Source: Bacteroides sp. (lineage in GTDB: Bacteria; Bacteroidota; Bacteroidia; Bacteroidales; Bacteroidaceae). From it: DNA of 64,000 nucleotides. Below the pieces are notes generated by a model. The model was given only the letters and a program-made list of their open reading frames with translations. It was not told where the DNA came from and ran no database searches. Each line of letters opens with the position of its first letter. Positions within the stretch are counted from its first letter, which is position 1. Location of the stretch: assembly GCA_015060705.1 (NCBI GenBank), contig SUXY01000004.1, positions 1 through 64,000 of the forward strand, in the 5' to 3' direction. Of the stretch, positions 50,821-60,192 are shown piece after piece. The position numbers and the translations under genes were made by a program.

Positions 50821-53388
50821 ATGAACAAAACATATTTATATCATCTCCTTTTCTTCTGCTTATTTTGTTTATTGCCCGCTTGTAGCGACAGTGAAGAAGC
50901 ATTTTCCGACTATCTCACTCCTGCAACAGGAAGTGAAACTGCATTCAGTCAAGGCCTCAACTTTACCGAAGGTTCCTCGACACAAACTGTGAGTTTTGAT
51001 GCGGGAAATACTTGGGCAGCTTCCTTAAAGGACGCGAACACATCGGATTGGTGCCGCATAAGCCCTACCAAAGGAAATGCAGGAAAGAATACAGTTAGCA
51101 TTTCAGTCGCACAAAACGGGACGGAAGAGGCACGCACAGCTACCGTCATCATTAGTGCCGGTACTGTCAGCAAATCGATCAACATCACACAAGCCGCTAA
51201 GCCATACGTGGCTCCGGACGGATTGAGTTGGACTCCAGAAGCTCCTGATGCCGACCAACCTCTTACTTTGACCTTCAAGGCGACTAGCAAATCAGCCTTG
51301 TACGGATATTCCGGGGATGTCTATATACACATCGGCATCGTGAACGAAGGCGAATGGCAATATGTACCTGCTACTTGGGACAAGAATATTGACAAGTGCA
51401 AGATGACGAAAGCACAAGAAGCGAATGTATGGACGCTTACCCTCTCTCCTAGCATCCGCCAATGGTTCGACTCGGGCGAAACACCAGTCAAGAAACTCGG
51501 TATCGTCATCCGTAGTGCTGATGGTAGCAAGAAAGGTATTGAAGAAGACTCTTTCATCACCGTGACCGATTCAAAGTACAAAGGTTTCGAAGCTGCTGCT
51601 ATTGTAGAGAAAGCACTTCCGACAGGAGTACAGGAAGGTATCAATGTTATCGACCAGCAGACCGTGACTTTCGTTCTTTACGATAAGGACAAGAATGGCG
51701 AAAGCAAGGATTATGCTTACATCGTCGGTGATTTCAACCATTGGACCTTGGCGAATGATGAAACCAGTCAGATGTATCGGGACAACACTACCGGATGTTG
51801 GTGGACTACCGTCAGCGGATTGGATGCCAATAAGGAATATGCATTCCAATATTATGTAGGCGATAAAGACGGAGAACCGATTCGCATCGGCGACCCGTAT
51901 TGCGAAAAGATTCTCGACCCGAACAACGACTCCTATATCCCGACATCGACTTATGCGGATAACAAGACGTATCCGGAAGGTGCCAAGGGAATTGCCTCGG
52001 TATTCAAGATTCAGAAAGACACCTACAATTGGAGCGAATTCGAGATGAAGGATGCCGACAAACTGGTTATCTATGAATTGTTGCTGCGTGATTTCACTGC
52101 AACCAGTGACATTCATGGAGCCATGAGCAAACTTTCTTATTTGAAAGAAATGGGTGTGAATGCCATCGAGTTGATGCCGACACAAGAATTCGACGGCAAT
52201 GATAGTTGGGGATACAATCCTTGCTATTTCTTCGCCATGGACAAGGCTTACGGTACTAAAAAAGACTATAAAGATTTCATCGATGCATGCCACCAAGAAG
52301 GTATCGCTGTGATTCTCGATGTGGTGTACAACCATGCAACCGGTGATTTCCCGCATGCCAAGATGTATTGGAATGCTTCTGCCAACAAGACCGCGACCAA
52401 CAATCCGTTCTTCAATGTAGATGCACCGCATCCATACAGTGTATTCCACGATTTCAATCATGAAAACGAATGGGTACGCAACTACATGAAGCGCAACTTG
52501 AAGTTCTTGCTTGAAGAATACAATCTCGATGGTTTCCGTTTCGACTTGACCAAGGGTTTCACCCAAAAGTCATCTTCTGAAAGTACAGCTGGCAATTACG
52601 ATACTAGCCGTGTAGCTATCCTGAAGGATTATCATGCAGCCATCAAGGAAGTGAAGGAAGATGCATTCGTTATCCTGGAACACTTCTGCGACAACAAGGA
52701 AGAAAAGGAATTGGCCGCCGACGGATTGCACTTATGGAGAAATGTGAACTATGCTTACTGCCAATCTGCAATGGGCTGGAGCGAAGGAAGCGATTTCACA
52801 GCTATGCACACCCAAACACCGATGTGGATAGGCTTCATGGAAAGCCACGACGAAGAACGCATGGGATATAAGCAAAGCCAATGGGGTAACGGCCCTTTGA
52901 AGACCGACCTTACCGCCCGCATGAAACAGCTCGAAGCCAATGCTGCCTTCACCTTCACCGTTCCAGGTCCGAAGATGATTTGGCAGTTTGGTGAAATGGG
53001 TTACGACATCGGCATTGATGAGAATGGCCGTACCGGTCGCAAGCCTCTGCATTGGGAATATTTAGACAATCAATATCGCAAGGCATTGCACGATACATAC
53101 ATCAAATTGTTGAAGCTTCGCAATGACCATCCGGAACTGTTCATCGGTAGCGCTACCCTCAGTTGGAAGGTAGGTACATCCAATTGGGACAACGGTCGTT
53201 CATTGCATGTGAAGTCCATTACCGGTAAGGAACTTGTAGTATTGGGCAACTTCACCAGCACTGAAACTTCTGTAGCCTTCCCTGCTACTACAGGGGAATG
53301 GACCGAATGGAAGAGCGGTGAATCACAAGAAGTAGGAACAACAGTTAAAGTTCCTGCACATAGTTTTGTGATTTATACAAAATTCTAA
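50821..53388 (+). CDS. Surface GH13 alpha-amylase lipoprotein with BACON domain (SusG position)
   Basis: An 855-residue lipoprotein (lipobox LPAC, Cys21, then SDSEE, a surface-export-like signal). Domains: BACON (about residues 40-127, ending KSINITQAAKPY); a beta domain of the DUF4961 kind (about 130-255, with YIHIGIVNEGEWQYVP); a CBM48-like domain (about 280-400, AYIVGDFNHWTLAND); and the GH13 barrel (about 415-780) with VYNHATGDFPH, GFRFDLTKG (nucleophile Asp575), FVILEHFCD (acid/base Glu620) and FMESHDEERM. It sits where susG lies, but this layout differs from SusG of B. thetaiotaomicron (692 residues, CBM58 inside the barrel); CBM48 suggests pullulanase or amylase action. It would cut starch at the surface for SusCD import. 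Confidence 0.92.
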   Translation: MNKTYLYHLLFFCLFCLLPACSDSEEAFSDYLTPATGSETAFSQGLNFTEGSSTQTVSFDAGNTWAASLKDANTSDWCRISPTKGNAGKNTVSISVAQNGTEEARTATVIISAGTVSKSINITQAAKPYVAPDGLSWTPEAPDADQPLTLTFKATSKSALYGYSGDVYIHIGIVNEGEWQYVPATWDKNIDKCKMTKAQEANVWTLTLSPSIRQWFDSGETPVKKLGIVIRSADGSKKGIEEDSFITVTDSKYKGFEAAAIVEKALPTGVQEGINVIDQQTVTFVLYDKDKNGESKDYAYIVGDFNHWTLANDETSQMYRDNTTGCWWTTVSGLDANKEYAFQYYVGDKDGEPIRIGDPYCEKILDPNNDSYIPTSTYADNKTYPEGAKGIASVFKIQKDTYNWSEFEMKDADKLVIYELLLRDFTATSDIHGAMSKLSYLKEMGVNAIELMPTQEFDGNDSWGYNPCYFFAMDKAYGTKKDYKDFIDACHQEGIAVILDVVYNHATGDFPHAKMYWNASANKTATNNPFFNVDAPHPYSVFHDFNHENEWVRNYMKRNLKFLLEEYNLDGFRFDLTKGFTQKSSSESTAGNYDTSRVAILKDYHAAIKEVKEDAFVILEHFCDNKEEKELAADGLHLWRNVNYAYCQSAMGWSEGSDFTAMHTQTPMWIGFMESHDEERMGYKQSQWGNGPLKTDLTARMKQLEANAAFTFTVPGPKMIWQFGEMGYDIGIDENGRTGRKPLHWEYLDNQYRKALHDTYIKLLKLRNDHPELFIGSATLSWKVGTSNWDNGRSLHVKSITGKELVVLGNFTSTETSVAFPATTGEWTEWKSGESQEVGTTVKVPAHSFVIYTKF

Positions 53389-53395
53389 TATGCTC

Positions 53396-53416
53396 CTCCC
53401 CCTTCACAAGGGGGAG
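53396..53416. terminator. Hairpin between the convergent GH13 and SusD genes
   Basis: A 9-bp GC-rich stem CTCCCCCTT (53396-53404) with AAGGGGGAG (53408-53416). No T run follows on either strand, so termination is less certain than the stem. It is flanked by a 14-base direct repeat TACAAAATTCTAAT (53376-53389 and 53423-53436). Confidence 0.55.
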
Positions 53417-53440
53417 AGCTATTACAAAATTCTAATTTTC

Positions 53441-55039
53441 TTAATACCCTTCATTCTGCTTCAAATTCCCATTCACACTCAAATCAGTCGTTGGAATAGG
53501 GAATACATTATAGCGACTGGCTACTCCGGTTCCTCCTAGTACTCCTCCCTTGAATGTCCACAGATAATCAGCAGAAGTGAACAGGCCGTATCGAATCAAG
53601 TCCGTCCGGCGGGTTCCTTCCCAATACAACTCCCGACACCGTTCATCAAGAAGATTCCGATAATTATTCTCAGTCAACCATGCCTCATTCACTTCGTGCG
53701 AAGTATTCCCATACGCACGCTTCCGAAGCGCATTGACATATTCCACCGCCGTAGCCAAGCTTCCTCCCTGTCCGCCACGAGCTACTGCTTCGGCATACAT
53801 CAAATAAATATCTGCCAAACGGAACATTGGAAAATCCGTATCGGGAAAAGTAGTATTACTTCCTGGCTGACCATCACTGCGAATATTGGTGTACTTATAA
53901 ACTGACCAACCCTCGGTAGTAAACGTACCTGTCACTGATGTCGTAATATCAATACTGCGGTTCTTATCATAAAAGATGCCTCGCTTGTCCAGAATCTCAT
54001 TGGCTTTCGGGTTGGCATTGTCTTGATAGTCGAACATCCGTACCAATTGTGGTGTCCCTCGGAAACCATCCCATCCACCACCAATACCTGCCGGAACATC
54101 GGCAAAGTCGCTGCTGCTTCGAGAACCCAATATAACGGCAGCCATACCGTAACTCTGCGTCGTATTTCCATCGAAGATGACCGGGAAAATGATTTCCCGG
54201 TTGGCACGGGCATTCTGACCATTGTCCGCCATAAAGAGTTCGGCATAATTGTCCGCAAGGCTATAACCGGCACTTATTACCCGATTACAAGCTGCTACAC
54301 AATCGGTATATCGTTCAGTACCTGTATACACGGCAGCATTCAGGTACATACGCGCCAACAAGGCATCGACTACCGCTTGGTCGGCTCGTCCGTATCCCCC
54401 CTGACGTGCTACCGGAAGTGCTGACTGAATACTCAACAACTCATTCTCTATCCAGGCAAACAGTTCTTCCCGGGAGAGGGGACTCGGATTCATGGAATAG
54501 TTTTCCTCAGTAATGAACGGCGGAATACCAAACAAATCCAACAAGGTATAATAAGCCAACGCACGACAGAAACGGGCCTCCGCTGCAAATCGGCTCTTGT
54601 CTACTTCTTCCGGAGCATTCGGAATGTTCTTCAGATACTCATTTGCCAAAGCCACGATGAACATACAACGTTGATAAACTCCTTCAATGGGTTCACACTT
54701 CGTGGTACTCCATAGGATACCATTCACATCGAGACACCAAGGATCACTCCAAGAGTTCTTCATCTCGTCCGTGGTCTGTTCTTGCAGAGTAAACCAACTT
54801 CGGAAGAGGACCGTATTACCGGCATCCAAGTCGGAGATATCCGAACCTCCTGCCCCGTCTTGTCCGGATAGTGCCCATACCGAATAGATCTTGTCCAATG
54901 CCTTCTGATAACTGGCAGCATCGGCATAGACCCGATTAGCGGTAGAGACAGTTGGGTCCAACGGTTCGACATCAAGGTCGTTGGTGCAGGCGGACAAGCT
55001 GATGACCGCCACTGCTGCTATGTATAGTTCTTTTCTCAT
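53441..55039 (-). CDS. SusD/RagB-family lipoprotein (second pair)
   Basis: A 532-residue lipoprotein (lipobox LSAC, Cys18 from the chosen start). It resembles the SusD at 46542 from the mature N-terminus on (TNDLDVEPLDP against VNDLDVTPIDP) and at GRADQAVVDALLARMYLNAAVY and RELYWEGTRRTDLIRYGLF, so it is likely a paralogue from duplication. The start at 55039 is preferred because the upstream ATG at 55072 lies in a repeat element and only the shorter form begins with a signal peptide. It follows its SusC gene on the minus strand, the repeat lying between them. Probable ligand: an alpha-glucan, by similarity and location. Confidence 0.92.
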   Translation of the reverse strand: MRKELYIAAVAVISLSACTNDLDVEPLDPTVSTANRVYADAASYQKALDKIYSVWALSGQDGAGGSDISDLDAGNTVLFRSWFTLQEQTTDEMKNSWSDPWCLDVNGILWSTTKCEPIEGVYQRCMFIVALANEYLKNIPNAPEEVDKSRFAAEARFCRALAYYTLLDLFGIPPFITEENYSMNPSPLSREELFAWIENELLSIQSALPVARQGGYGRADQAVVDALLARMYLNAAVYTGTERYTDCVAACNRVISAGYSLADNYAELFMADNGQNARANREIIFPVIFDGNTTQSYGMAAVILGSRSSSDFADVPAGIGGGWDGFRGTPQLVRMFDYQDNANPKANEILDKRGIFYDKNRSIDITTSVTGTFTTEGWSVYKYTNIRSDGQPGSNTTFPDTDFPMFRLADIYLMYAEAVARGGQGGSLATAVEYVNALRKRAYGNTSHEVNEAWLTENNYRNLLDERCRELYWEGTRRTDLIRYGLFTSADYLWTFKGGVLGGTGVASRYNVFPIPTTDLSVNGNLKQNEGY

Positions 55040-55067
55040 AATGCAATTACTTTTATCATTTCTATTT

Positions 55068-55160
55068 GTCATTCAGAACGAAACGAAGTGTAGTGAAGAA
55101 TCTCGGTATCATTCACCTTATGTCCTCGAGATTCTTCCTCCCTTCGGTCGTCTGAATGAC
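55068..55160. repeat. Intergenic palindromic repeat, copy 2
   Basis: The left arm 55068-55106 is identical to 3616-3654 over 39 bases. The right arm 55125-55160 has diverged, with an insertion-like change near CCTCCCTTCGG, but keeps GAGATTCTTC and TCTGAATGAC. It lies between the second SusC gene and its SusD gene. Confidence 0.85.
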
Positions 55161-55179
55161 AATTGGCAGTAAACAATCA

Positions 55180-58100
55180 TTAAAAGTTCAAATTCAAACC
55201 AATGGTAAAGGTCCGTGGTCTTGGCCAGATATTCGAGTCAATGGCGGAAGTTTCCGGGTCCAATCCATTATAACCGGTAATGGTAAACACATTCTGCACC
55301 GAGGCACTGACGCGGCCCGATATTTTGTCCGTAAAGAACTTATCAAACGTGTACCCTATCGTTATGTTGTCCATCTTCAGGAACGAAGCATTCTCCAAAT
55401 AGAGGTCACTGGTCTTCTGATAATTCTCCGACATTTTGGTCCAACCGTATTTTCCTGCATCCACCGCATAGTTGTTGATAAACCCTTGGTTGTTGAAATG
55501 AGCCAAGGTGGTATGATCTGCAGCGAAACCATTGAATACATAGTTGCCGAAATTGGCACGAAGATTGAAGCCCAAGTCCCATTTCTTGTACTTGAACTGC
55601 GAGTTCAAGCCCATGAACACTTTAGGCATCGGACTCTTGCCCGTCATGTATTGGTCGGCTTGGGTAATTTCACCGTCCTTGTTTCTATCCACCACTTCGT
55701 TCTGAATCGGATGTCCCTGTTCATCATACACCTGCTGATAAAGGTAGAATGTACTTGGTGCATAGCCTACCTGATGATACTGAATGGTGGTACCCGTAGC
55801 AAACGGAGCATTACCGGCTGCAATACCCGGATAGTCGGGATTGTAGGTTGCCGTCAACTTCGTGATCCGACTCTTGTTCCAAGTGAAGTTATACCCCAGT
55901 TCCCAAGTGAAGTAGTTGGTCTGGATAGCCACGGCATTGATATTGAATTCAATCCCTTGGTTCTTCATTTGCCCCACGTTGGCGGTGATGATGTTCGTAA
56001 AGTTCGTACCTGCCGGAGCGCTGACACTGTTCAGCAAGTCCTTGGTTCGCTTGTCATAATACTCCAAGGTACCCGTAATACGGTTGTTCAGGAAACCAAA
56101 ATCTATCCCCAAGTTATAGGTAGTCGTTTCTTCCCACTTCAAGTCTGGACTATACCCGTTCGGTTTCAAAAGGTAAGAGCCCAAGTATTGCCCCGTCGGA
56201 TTGGTACCCAACGAGTAAGTAGGCAAGTAAAGATAATCACCAATTTCTTGCTGTCCGGTTACCCCATATCCCAAACGGAGCTTCAAGTTGGAAAGCACTT
56301 CACGCGCCGGTTCCATCCACGGTTCATTCAGAATAGTCCAGGCAAAAGCGACCGACGGGAACGTACCCCAACGGTTGTTCGAGCTGAATCGGGAAGAGCC
56401 GTCCCGACGAAGGGTCGCTGTCAGCAAGTAGCGATCCATGAAATGCCAATTCAAACGGCCGAAGAAGGATACCAAATAGTTTTCTTTCGGAATCCGGTGA
56501 TACCCGTCTTGCCAGAAGCGTCGCTCCTCGTCTACATAGGTCCACCCTTCTTTCTCTCCGGCATCGGTCGGATTGGATTTCGTAATGTCGAAGTCGGAGT
56601 TGTAGAAATGCTGCCAGGAATAACCGGCCATGGCATCAACACGGCTCTGGATAGATTCAAATTCCTTGTTATAGTTGACATAGAAATCGAGCAGCAAGTT
56701 CCGGCGAAGACTGTTCCAGGTGGCACCTTGACCGATATCCTTGAAGGTGGTATTGAGAGCTGCCTGTGGCGAACCCGCAGTATCGAAACGGCTACCTGTA
56801 CTCTTGGCTACGTCGTAACCCAAGTTCAAGTTGGCACGCAATTCTTCGAATCCGTGCATCTTGTAATCGATCTGAAGATTCCCCAAGCTTCGGTTGGTTG
56901 TTCCCCGATTCCGGTATTGTTCCAACATGGCCAAAGGATTAATACTCGCCAAGGTATTCGGATAATAAGTCATCACACCATCACTTTCAGCCATGGTTTC
57001 CCAAGTCCAATAACCATTGTATCGACCAGTATCATTGTACACCGGCTTGGTCGGGTCGAAAAAAGCAGCCGCTCCTACCGCACCGCTTTCCGCAAAACGG
57101 GTCTTATTGATCGTCCCCTTCACATTCAAGTCGATAGACAAATGGTTATCCAGGAACTTCGGACTAAGGTTCATCGAAGCCGTATAACGGTCATAATGTG
57201 AAGTCCGGAGCGTACCCTTTTCCGTATTGACTCCCACCGACACTCGGAAAGGCATAAAAGCCACCTTACCCGCCACACTGATGTTCTGGTCGGTCGCCAA
57301 ACCGGTACGGAAGATTTCATCTTGCCAGTCAGTGGATTGTTCGGGATACAAGTTAATCATCGCTTGCGCCGCATCGCCCAAGGTGGTCCCTGTAGGATAT
57401 TGCCGAATAGTCGTTTCCCGGAAATCGGCTGCATTCATCACCTTCACCCGCTTGTACGGATCTTTGACGGTAAAGGTTCCTGCATAATTCACCTTGATAC
57501 GGTCTTGCGTTCCCTTCTTGGTGGTAATCAGAATCACCCCGTTCGAAGCACGGGAACCATAAATCGCCGTTGCCGAAGCATCTTTCAACACGGTGAAAGT
57601 CTCAATGTCGTTGGGATTAATGGTTGCGAGGGCATTGGGAGTACCTGGAGCCGCATCGTTCGCTACCGGCACGCCATCAATCACAATCAGCGGGTCGTTG
57701 CTGGCATTCAAGGAAGCCCCCCCACGGATGCGTATGCTACTACCCGCCCCCGGTTGACCATCGCCTGCCGACACATAGAGTCCCGGTACCTTACCTTGAA
57801 TCAACTCTTGCGGCGAAGTTACAGCCCCCTTGTTCATGTCTTCTGCCTTGATAGCCACCACCGAACCGCTCAAGTCATTTTTCTTGACCGAACCATAACC
57901 GATGACCACCACCTCTTCCAATTGCTTGGAATCGTCGCGTAAGGTAATGTTCATAACGGGTTGGGCAGGCAGTTCTTGTGTCTGATAGCCGATAAATGAA
58001 ATGACCAGCATCGCATCGGCATCCGTTGTCAGTTGGAAGTTGCCGTCCAAGTCAGTAATGGTACCGTTGGCTGTTCCTTTGACCAGAATATTCGCGCCGA

Positions 58101-58227
58101 TAATCGGTTCGCCTTGGGTGTCTTGCACAACTCCATTGACTGTAATCTGTTGGGCAAAACTCCCAACAGATATTCCCCATACAGTCCATAGAGTCAGTAA
58201 GACTTTAAATAGATAGTCCCTTCTCAT
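55180..58227 (-). CDS. SusC-family TonB-dependent receptor (second pair)
   Basis: A 1015-residue receptor. Signal peptide (MRRDYLFKVLLTLWTVWGISVGSFAQ), carboxypeptidase-regulatory-like domain (GVVQDTQGEPIIGANILVKG), plug (EEVVVIGYGSVKKNDLSGSV, LKDASATAIYGSRASNG) and barrel ending RPRTFTIGLNLNF. It shares long near-identical stretches with the SusC at 43534, including SLNASNDPLIVIDG, and so is a paralogue. It follows a porin gene by 86 bases and precedes its SusD gene on the minus strand. No enzyme or SusE/F-like gene accompanies it, so it may depend on the neighbouring starch enzymes. Confidence 0.94.
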   Translation of the reverse strand: MRRDYLFKVLLTLWTVWGISVGSFAQQITVNGVVQDTQGEPIIGANILVKGTANGTITDLDGNFQLTTDADAMLVISFIGYQTQELPAQPVMNITLRDDSKQLEEVVVIGYGSVKKNDLSGSVVAIKAEDMNKGAVTSPQELIQGKVPGLYVSAGDGQPGAGSSIRIRGGASLNASNDPLIVIDGVPVANDAAPGTPNALATINPNDIETFTVLKDASATAIYGSRASNGVILITTKKGTQDRIKVNYAGTFTVKDPYKRVKVMNAADFRETTIRQYPTGTTLGDAAQAMINLYPEQSTDWQDEIFRTGLATDQNISVAGKVAFMPFRVSVGVNTEKGTLRTSHYDRYTASMNLSPKFLDNHLSIDLNVKGTINKTRFAESGAVGAAAFFDPTKPVYNDTGRYNGYWTWETMAESDGVMTYYPNTLASINPLAMLEQYRNRGTTNRSLGNLQIDYKMHGFEELRANLNLGYDVAKSTGSRFDTAGSPQAALNTTFKDIGQGATWNSLRRNLLLDFYVNYNKEFESIQSRVDAMAGYSWQHFYNSDFDITKSNPTDAGEKEGWTYVDEERRFWQDGYHRIPKENYLVSFFGRLNWHFMDRYLLTATLRRDGSSRFSSNNRWGTFPSVAFAWTILNEPWMEPAREVLSNLKLRLGYGVTGQQEIGDYLYLPTYSLGTNPTGQYLGSYLLKPNGYSPDLKWEETTTYNLGIDFGFLNNRITGTLEYYDKRTKDLLNSVSAPAGTNFTNIITANVGQMKNQGIEFNINAVAIQTNYFTWELGYNFTWNKSRITKLTATYNPDYPGIAAGNAPFATGTTIQYHQVGYAPSTFYLYQQVYDEQGHPIQNEVVDRNKDGEITQADQYMTGKSPMPKVFMGLNSQFKYKKWDLGFNLRANFGNYVFNGFAADHTTLAHFNNQGFINNYAVDAGKYGWTKMSENYQKTSDLYLENASFLKMDNITIGYTFDKFFTDKISGRVSASVQNVFTITGYNGLDPETSAIDSNIWPRPRTFTIGLNLNF

Positions 58228-58313
58228 GTCTCCAAAGTTTTAGATAAATACTTTTGGGAGAACAATTTGTAAGGGACCTTGTTTGTGGAAGGAAGATAAA
58301 AAGACTTAAACGG

Positions 58314-59501
58314 TTAGAACACCGGAATGGTATAAACCAAGCCGAATGAAATACGTTGTGTATCCGATGAAACCGCTCCCAACGCACGTGCTCTTTCTGT
58401 CAACTTATGCTCTTTATGCAAGAGGTGAGCAAAAATCATCAGTTCACTGTTTGCCATCGGGAAGAACTCTACACATCCCTGTATGTTCCAGGTGGTACGA
58501 TACAATCCCTTCTCAAAAAGACCATTGGTCTTGTAAACACCGGCTGTTTCGTAAGCGCCCTTGATGTATGCATTCCAATTCGGATGAAAGCGATAATCAA
58601 AATCGGCAATGAATGAGAGATATTCCGTATTCATGGCGGTAGTAGGTGTCTGCACTACCGGACCTTGCAAATCACTGATGATACCCATGGCATCCAACCC
58701 CTGTCGGGAATACATCACATCCAAATAAGCCACAACCGGTCCCTTTTCATAGACATTGGCTGCTGTCAAGTAAAGAATGTTCTTGCTCTTGGCTTGTTGT
58801 CCCCACGATGCGGCATAACGCAGATGCACCGACTTGTCGGCAAACAAGCCGTTCCAGTTCAAGGTACTTATGACAGGAATCTTGGCCTTCGCAATGCCTT
58901 CGGGACGACCATATACATAGGTGTCTTCGTCTTTCCCGTTGCGAAGGTTGGTGACTTGAAGTACCAACTCCTGTGTAGGCGAGAAGTTGAATGTAGCCGA
59001 CACACCTGCCTGATACGCCGCTACGTAATCATTGAATTCACTGAATTCGCGTATTTTGTTGGAGTTCAAGTAGTATTCGTATCCCCCCATCGAAACAAAC
59101 TGCTTACCTACTGTTAAATTGAACTTCTCCGTCGGTTTCCAATTGACATAAGCATATTCGATGGAAGAAGACAAGTTGTCCAAAGCATGCGGATTGCTAT
59201 ACTTATTGAAGGATTGACGGAAGTGCCAATTAAATTCCTTGCTGAACGAACCGAGCAACTCCATGCGCACACGGTTAATCTTAAAAGCAGCTTCATCGAA
59301 GTCGCCGTTCGTAAAATAGGCAGCAGCCGAAGTATAGAACTCCAAGTTCATGTGTGCTTTCACCTCCGGATTGACGGTTGGTAACAATCGGTTCAATAGG
59401 CTCTTGATGGAATCATCAGGAGTCACCAAAGCAGGGTCTTGCGCTTGAATTGGTAGGCAAGCCATTCCTATCAATATGAATAATGCAACAAGTTTTTTCA
59501 T
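58314..59501 (-). CDS. Outer-membrane porin, OprO/OprP-like family
   Basis: A 395-residue protein with a signal peptide (MKKLVALFILIGMACLPIQAQ) and alternating beta strands of a phosphate-selective porin O/P-type barrel: FKINRVRMELLGSFSKEFNWHFRQSF, FNLTVGKQFVSMGGYEYYLN and a closing SFGLVYTIPVF with terminal Phe. The family name does not prove phosphate selectivity. It lies 40 bases after the DUF3109 gene and 86 bases before the second susC on the same strand, so one transcript is possible. Confidence 0.82.
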   Translation of the reverse strand: MKKLVALFILIGMACLPIQAQDPALVTPDDSIKSLLNRLLPTVNPEVKAHMNLEFYTSAAAYFTNGDFDEAAFKINRVRMELLGSFSKEFNWHFRQSFNKYSNPHALDNLSSSIEYAYVNWKPTEKFNLTVGKQFVSMGGYEYYLNSNKIREFSEFNDYVAAYQAGVSATFNFSPTQELVLQVTNLRNGKDEDTYVYGRPEGIAKAKIPVISTLNWNGLFADKSVHLRYAASWGQQAKSKNILYLTAANVYEKGPVVAYLDVMYSRQGLDAMGIISDLQGPVVQTPTTAMNTEYLSFIADFDYRFHPNWNAYIKGAYETAGVYKTNGLFEKGLYRTTWNIQGCVEFFPMANSELMIFAHLLHKEHKLTERARALGAVSSDTQRISFGLVYTIPVF

Positions 59502-59541
59502 AGTTAGTAAATTAAAAATGGGAATGACAATGAAGAAGGAA

Positions 59542-60123
59542 TTAAATCAGTCCTCTATTCTTCAATTCTTCTGCAGCGATTTCCAATTCAGCATACCAAT
59601 CTTCTCCGAACTTACGGATCAATGGTTCCTTCAAGAATTTATACACTGGCAGATTCTCTTTCTTTCCCAACAACACCGCAGCCTTGCATACATCCCAACG
59701 ATGATAGTTCACCGCTTTATACGGACCATAATCCCCGACCCGAATCGGATAAAGCGCACACGATACCGGTTTGCAGAAGTCCACCTTTCCTGCACGATAT
59801 GCTTTTTCGATGGCGCAATAACAACTGCCCTTCTCATCGTAGCAAGTAAAGACACAATCCTTTCCGTTCACGATGGAAGTCACCAAATCCCCTTCCTCAT
59901 CGGTATAGACCACTCCCTGCTTATCGATAATCGCCTTTGCTTCGGGAGCCAAATCTTCCCAAATCACAGGAAGCACTTCTTCCAGCTTAGCAACTTCGTC
60001 CAACTCCACCGGTGCTCCGGCATCTCCCTCGATGCAACATTCGCCCTTGCAGGCTCCGAGGTCACACAAAAATTTTTCACGGAATACATCCAATGAAATT
60101 ACTACATCATCTATCTGAATCAT
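59542..60123 (-). CDS. DUF3109 family cysteine-rich protein
   Basis: A 193-residue cytoplasmic protein of a Bacteroidetes family of unknown function. It is rich in paired cysteines: CDLGACKGECC (about residues 20-30), CVFTCYDEKGSCYC (about 88-101) and CKPVSCALYP (about 117), then HRWDVC. The pattern resembles YkgJ-type metal or Fe-S binding proteins. The start at 60123 (MIQIDDVVISLD) is chosen because the longer frame crosses the promoter palindrome. Divergent from the first XRE gene, whose promoter overlaps its own. Confidence 0.85.
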   Translation of the reverse strand: MIQIDDVVISLDVFREKFLCDLGACKGECCIEGDAGAPVELDEVAKLEEVLPVIWEDLAPEAKAIIDKQGVVYTDEEGDLVTSIVNGKDCVFTCYDEKGSCYCAIEKAYRAGKVDFCKPVSCALYPIRVGDYGPYKAVNYHRWDVCKAAVLLGKKENLPVYKFLKEPLIRKFGEDWYAELEIAAEELKNRGLI

Positions 60124-60135
60124 AATATTTTTCCT

Positions 60136-60170
60136 TATCTTTGTGCAAAGATAGAGAATTACGTGCAAAG
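60136..60170. promoter_or_regulatory. Overlapping divergent promoters in a palindrome, with direct repeats
   Basis: TATCTTTGTGCAAAGATA (60136-60153) holds one TAnnTTTG box on each strand: plus 60136-60143 for the XRE gene, minus 60153-60146 for DUF3109. In addition GTGCAAAG occurs at 60143-60150 and again at 60163-60170, exactly 20 bases apart. No -33 consensus is seen on either side. Confidence 0.6.
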
Positions 60171-60192
60171 CGAAAACTAAAAACAAGGATTA

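Noticed and set aside
55040-55072. Longer SusD start at 55072
   Set aside because: It lies in the second repeat copy and would put polar residues before the lipoprotein signal.
55156-57201. Plus-strand open frame of 681 codons
   Set aside because: It lies fully antisense to the second SusC gene, has a composition unlike real proteins (many I, V, R, H, no domain) and no start signals; it is a shadow frame.
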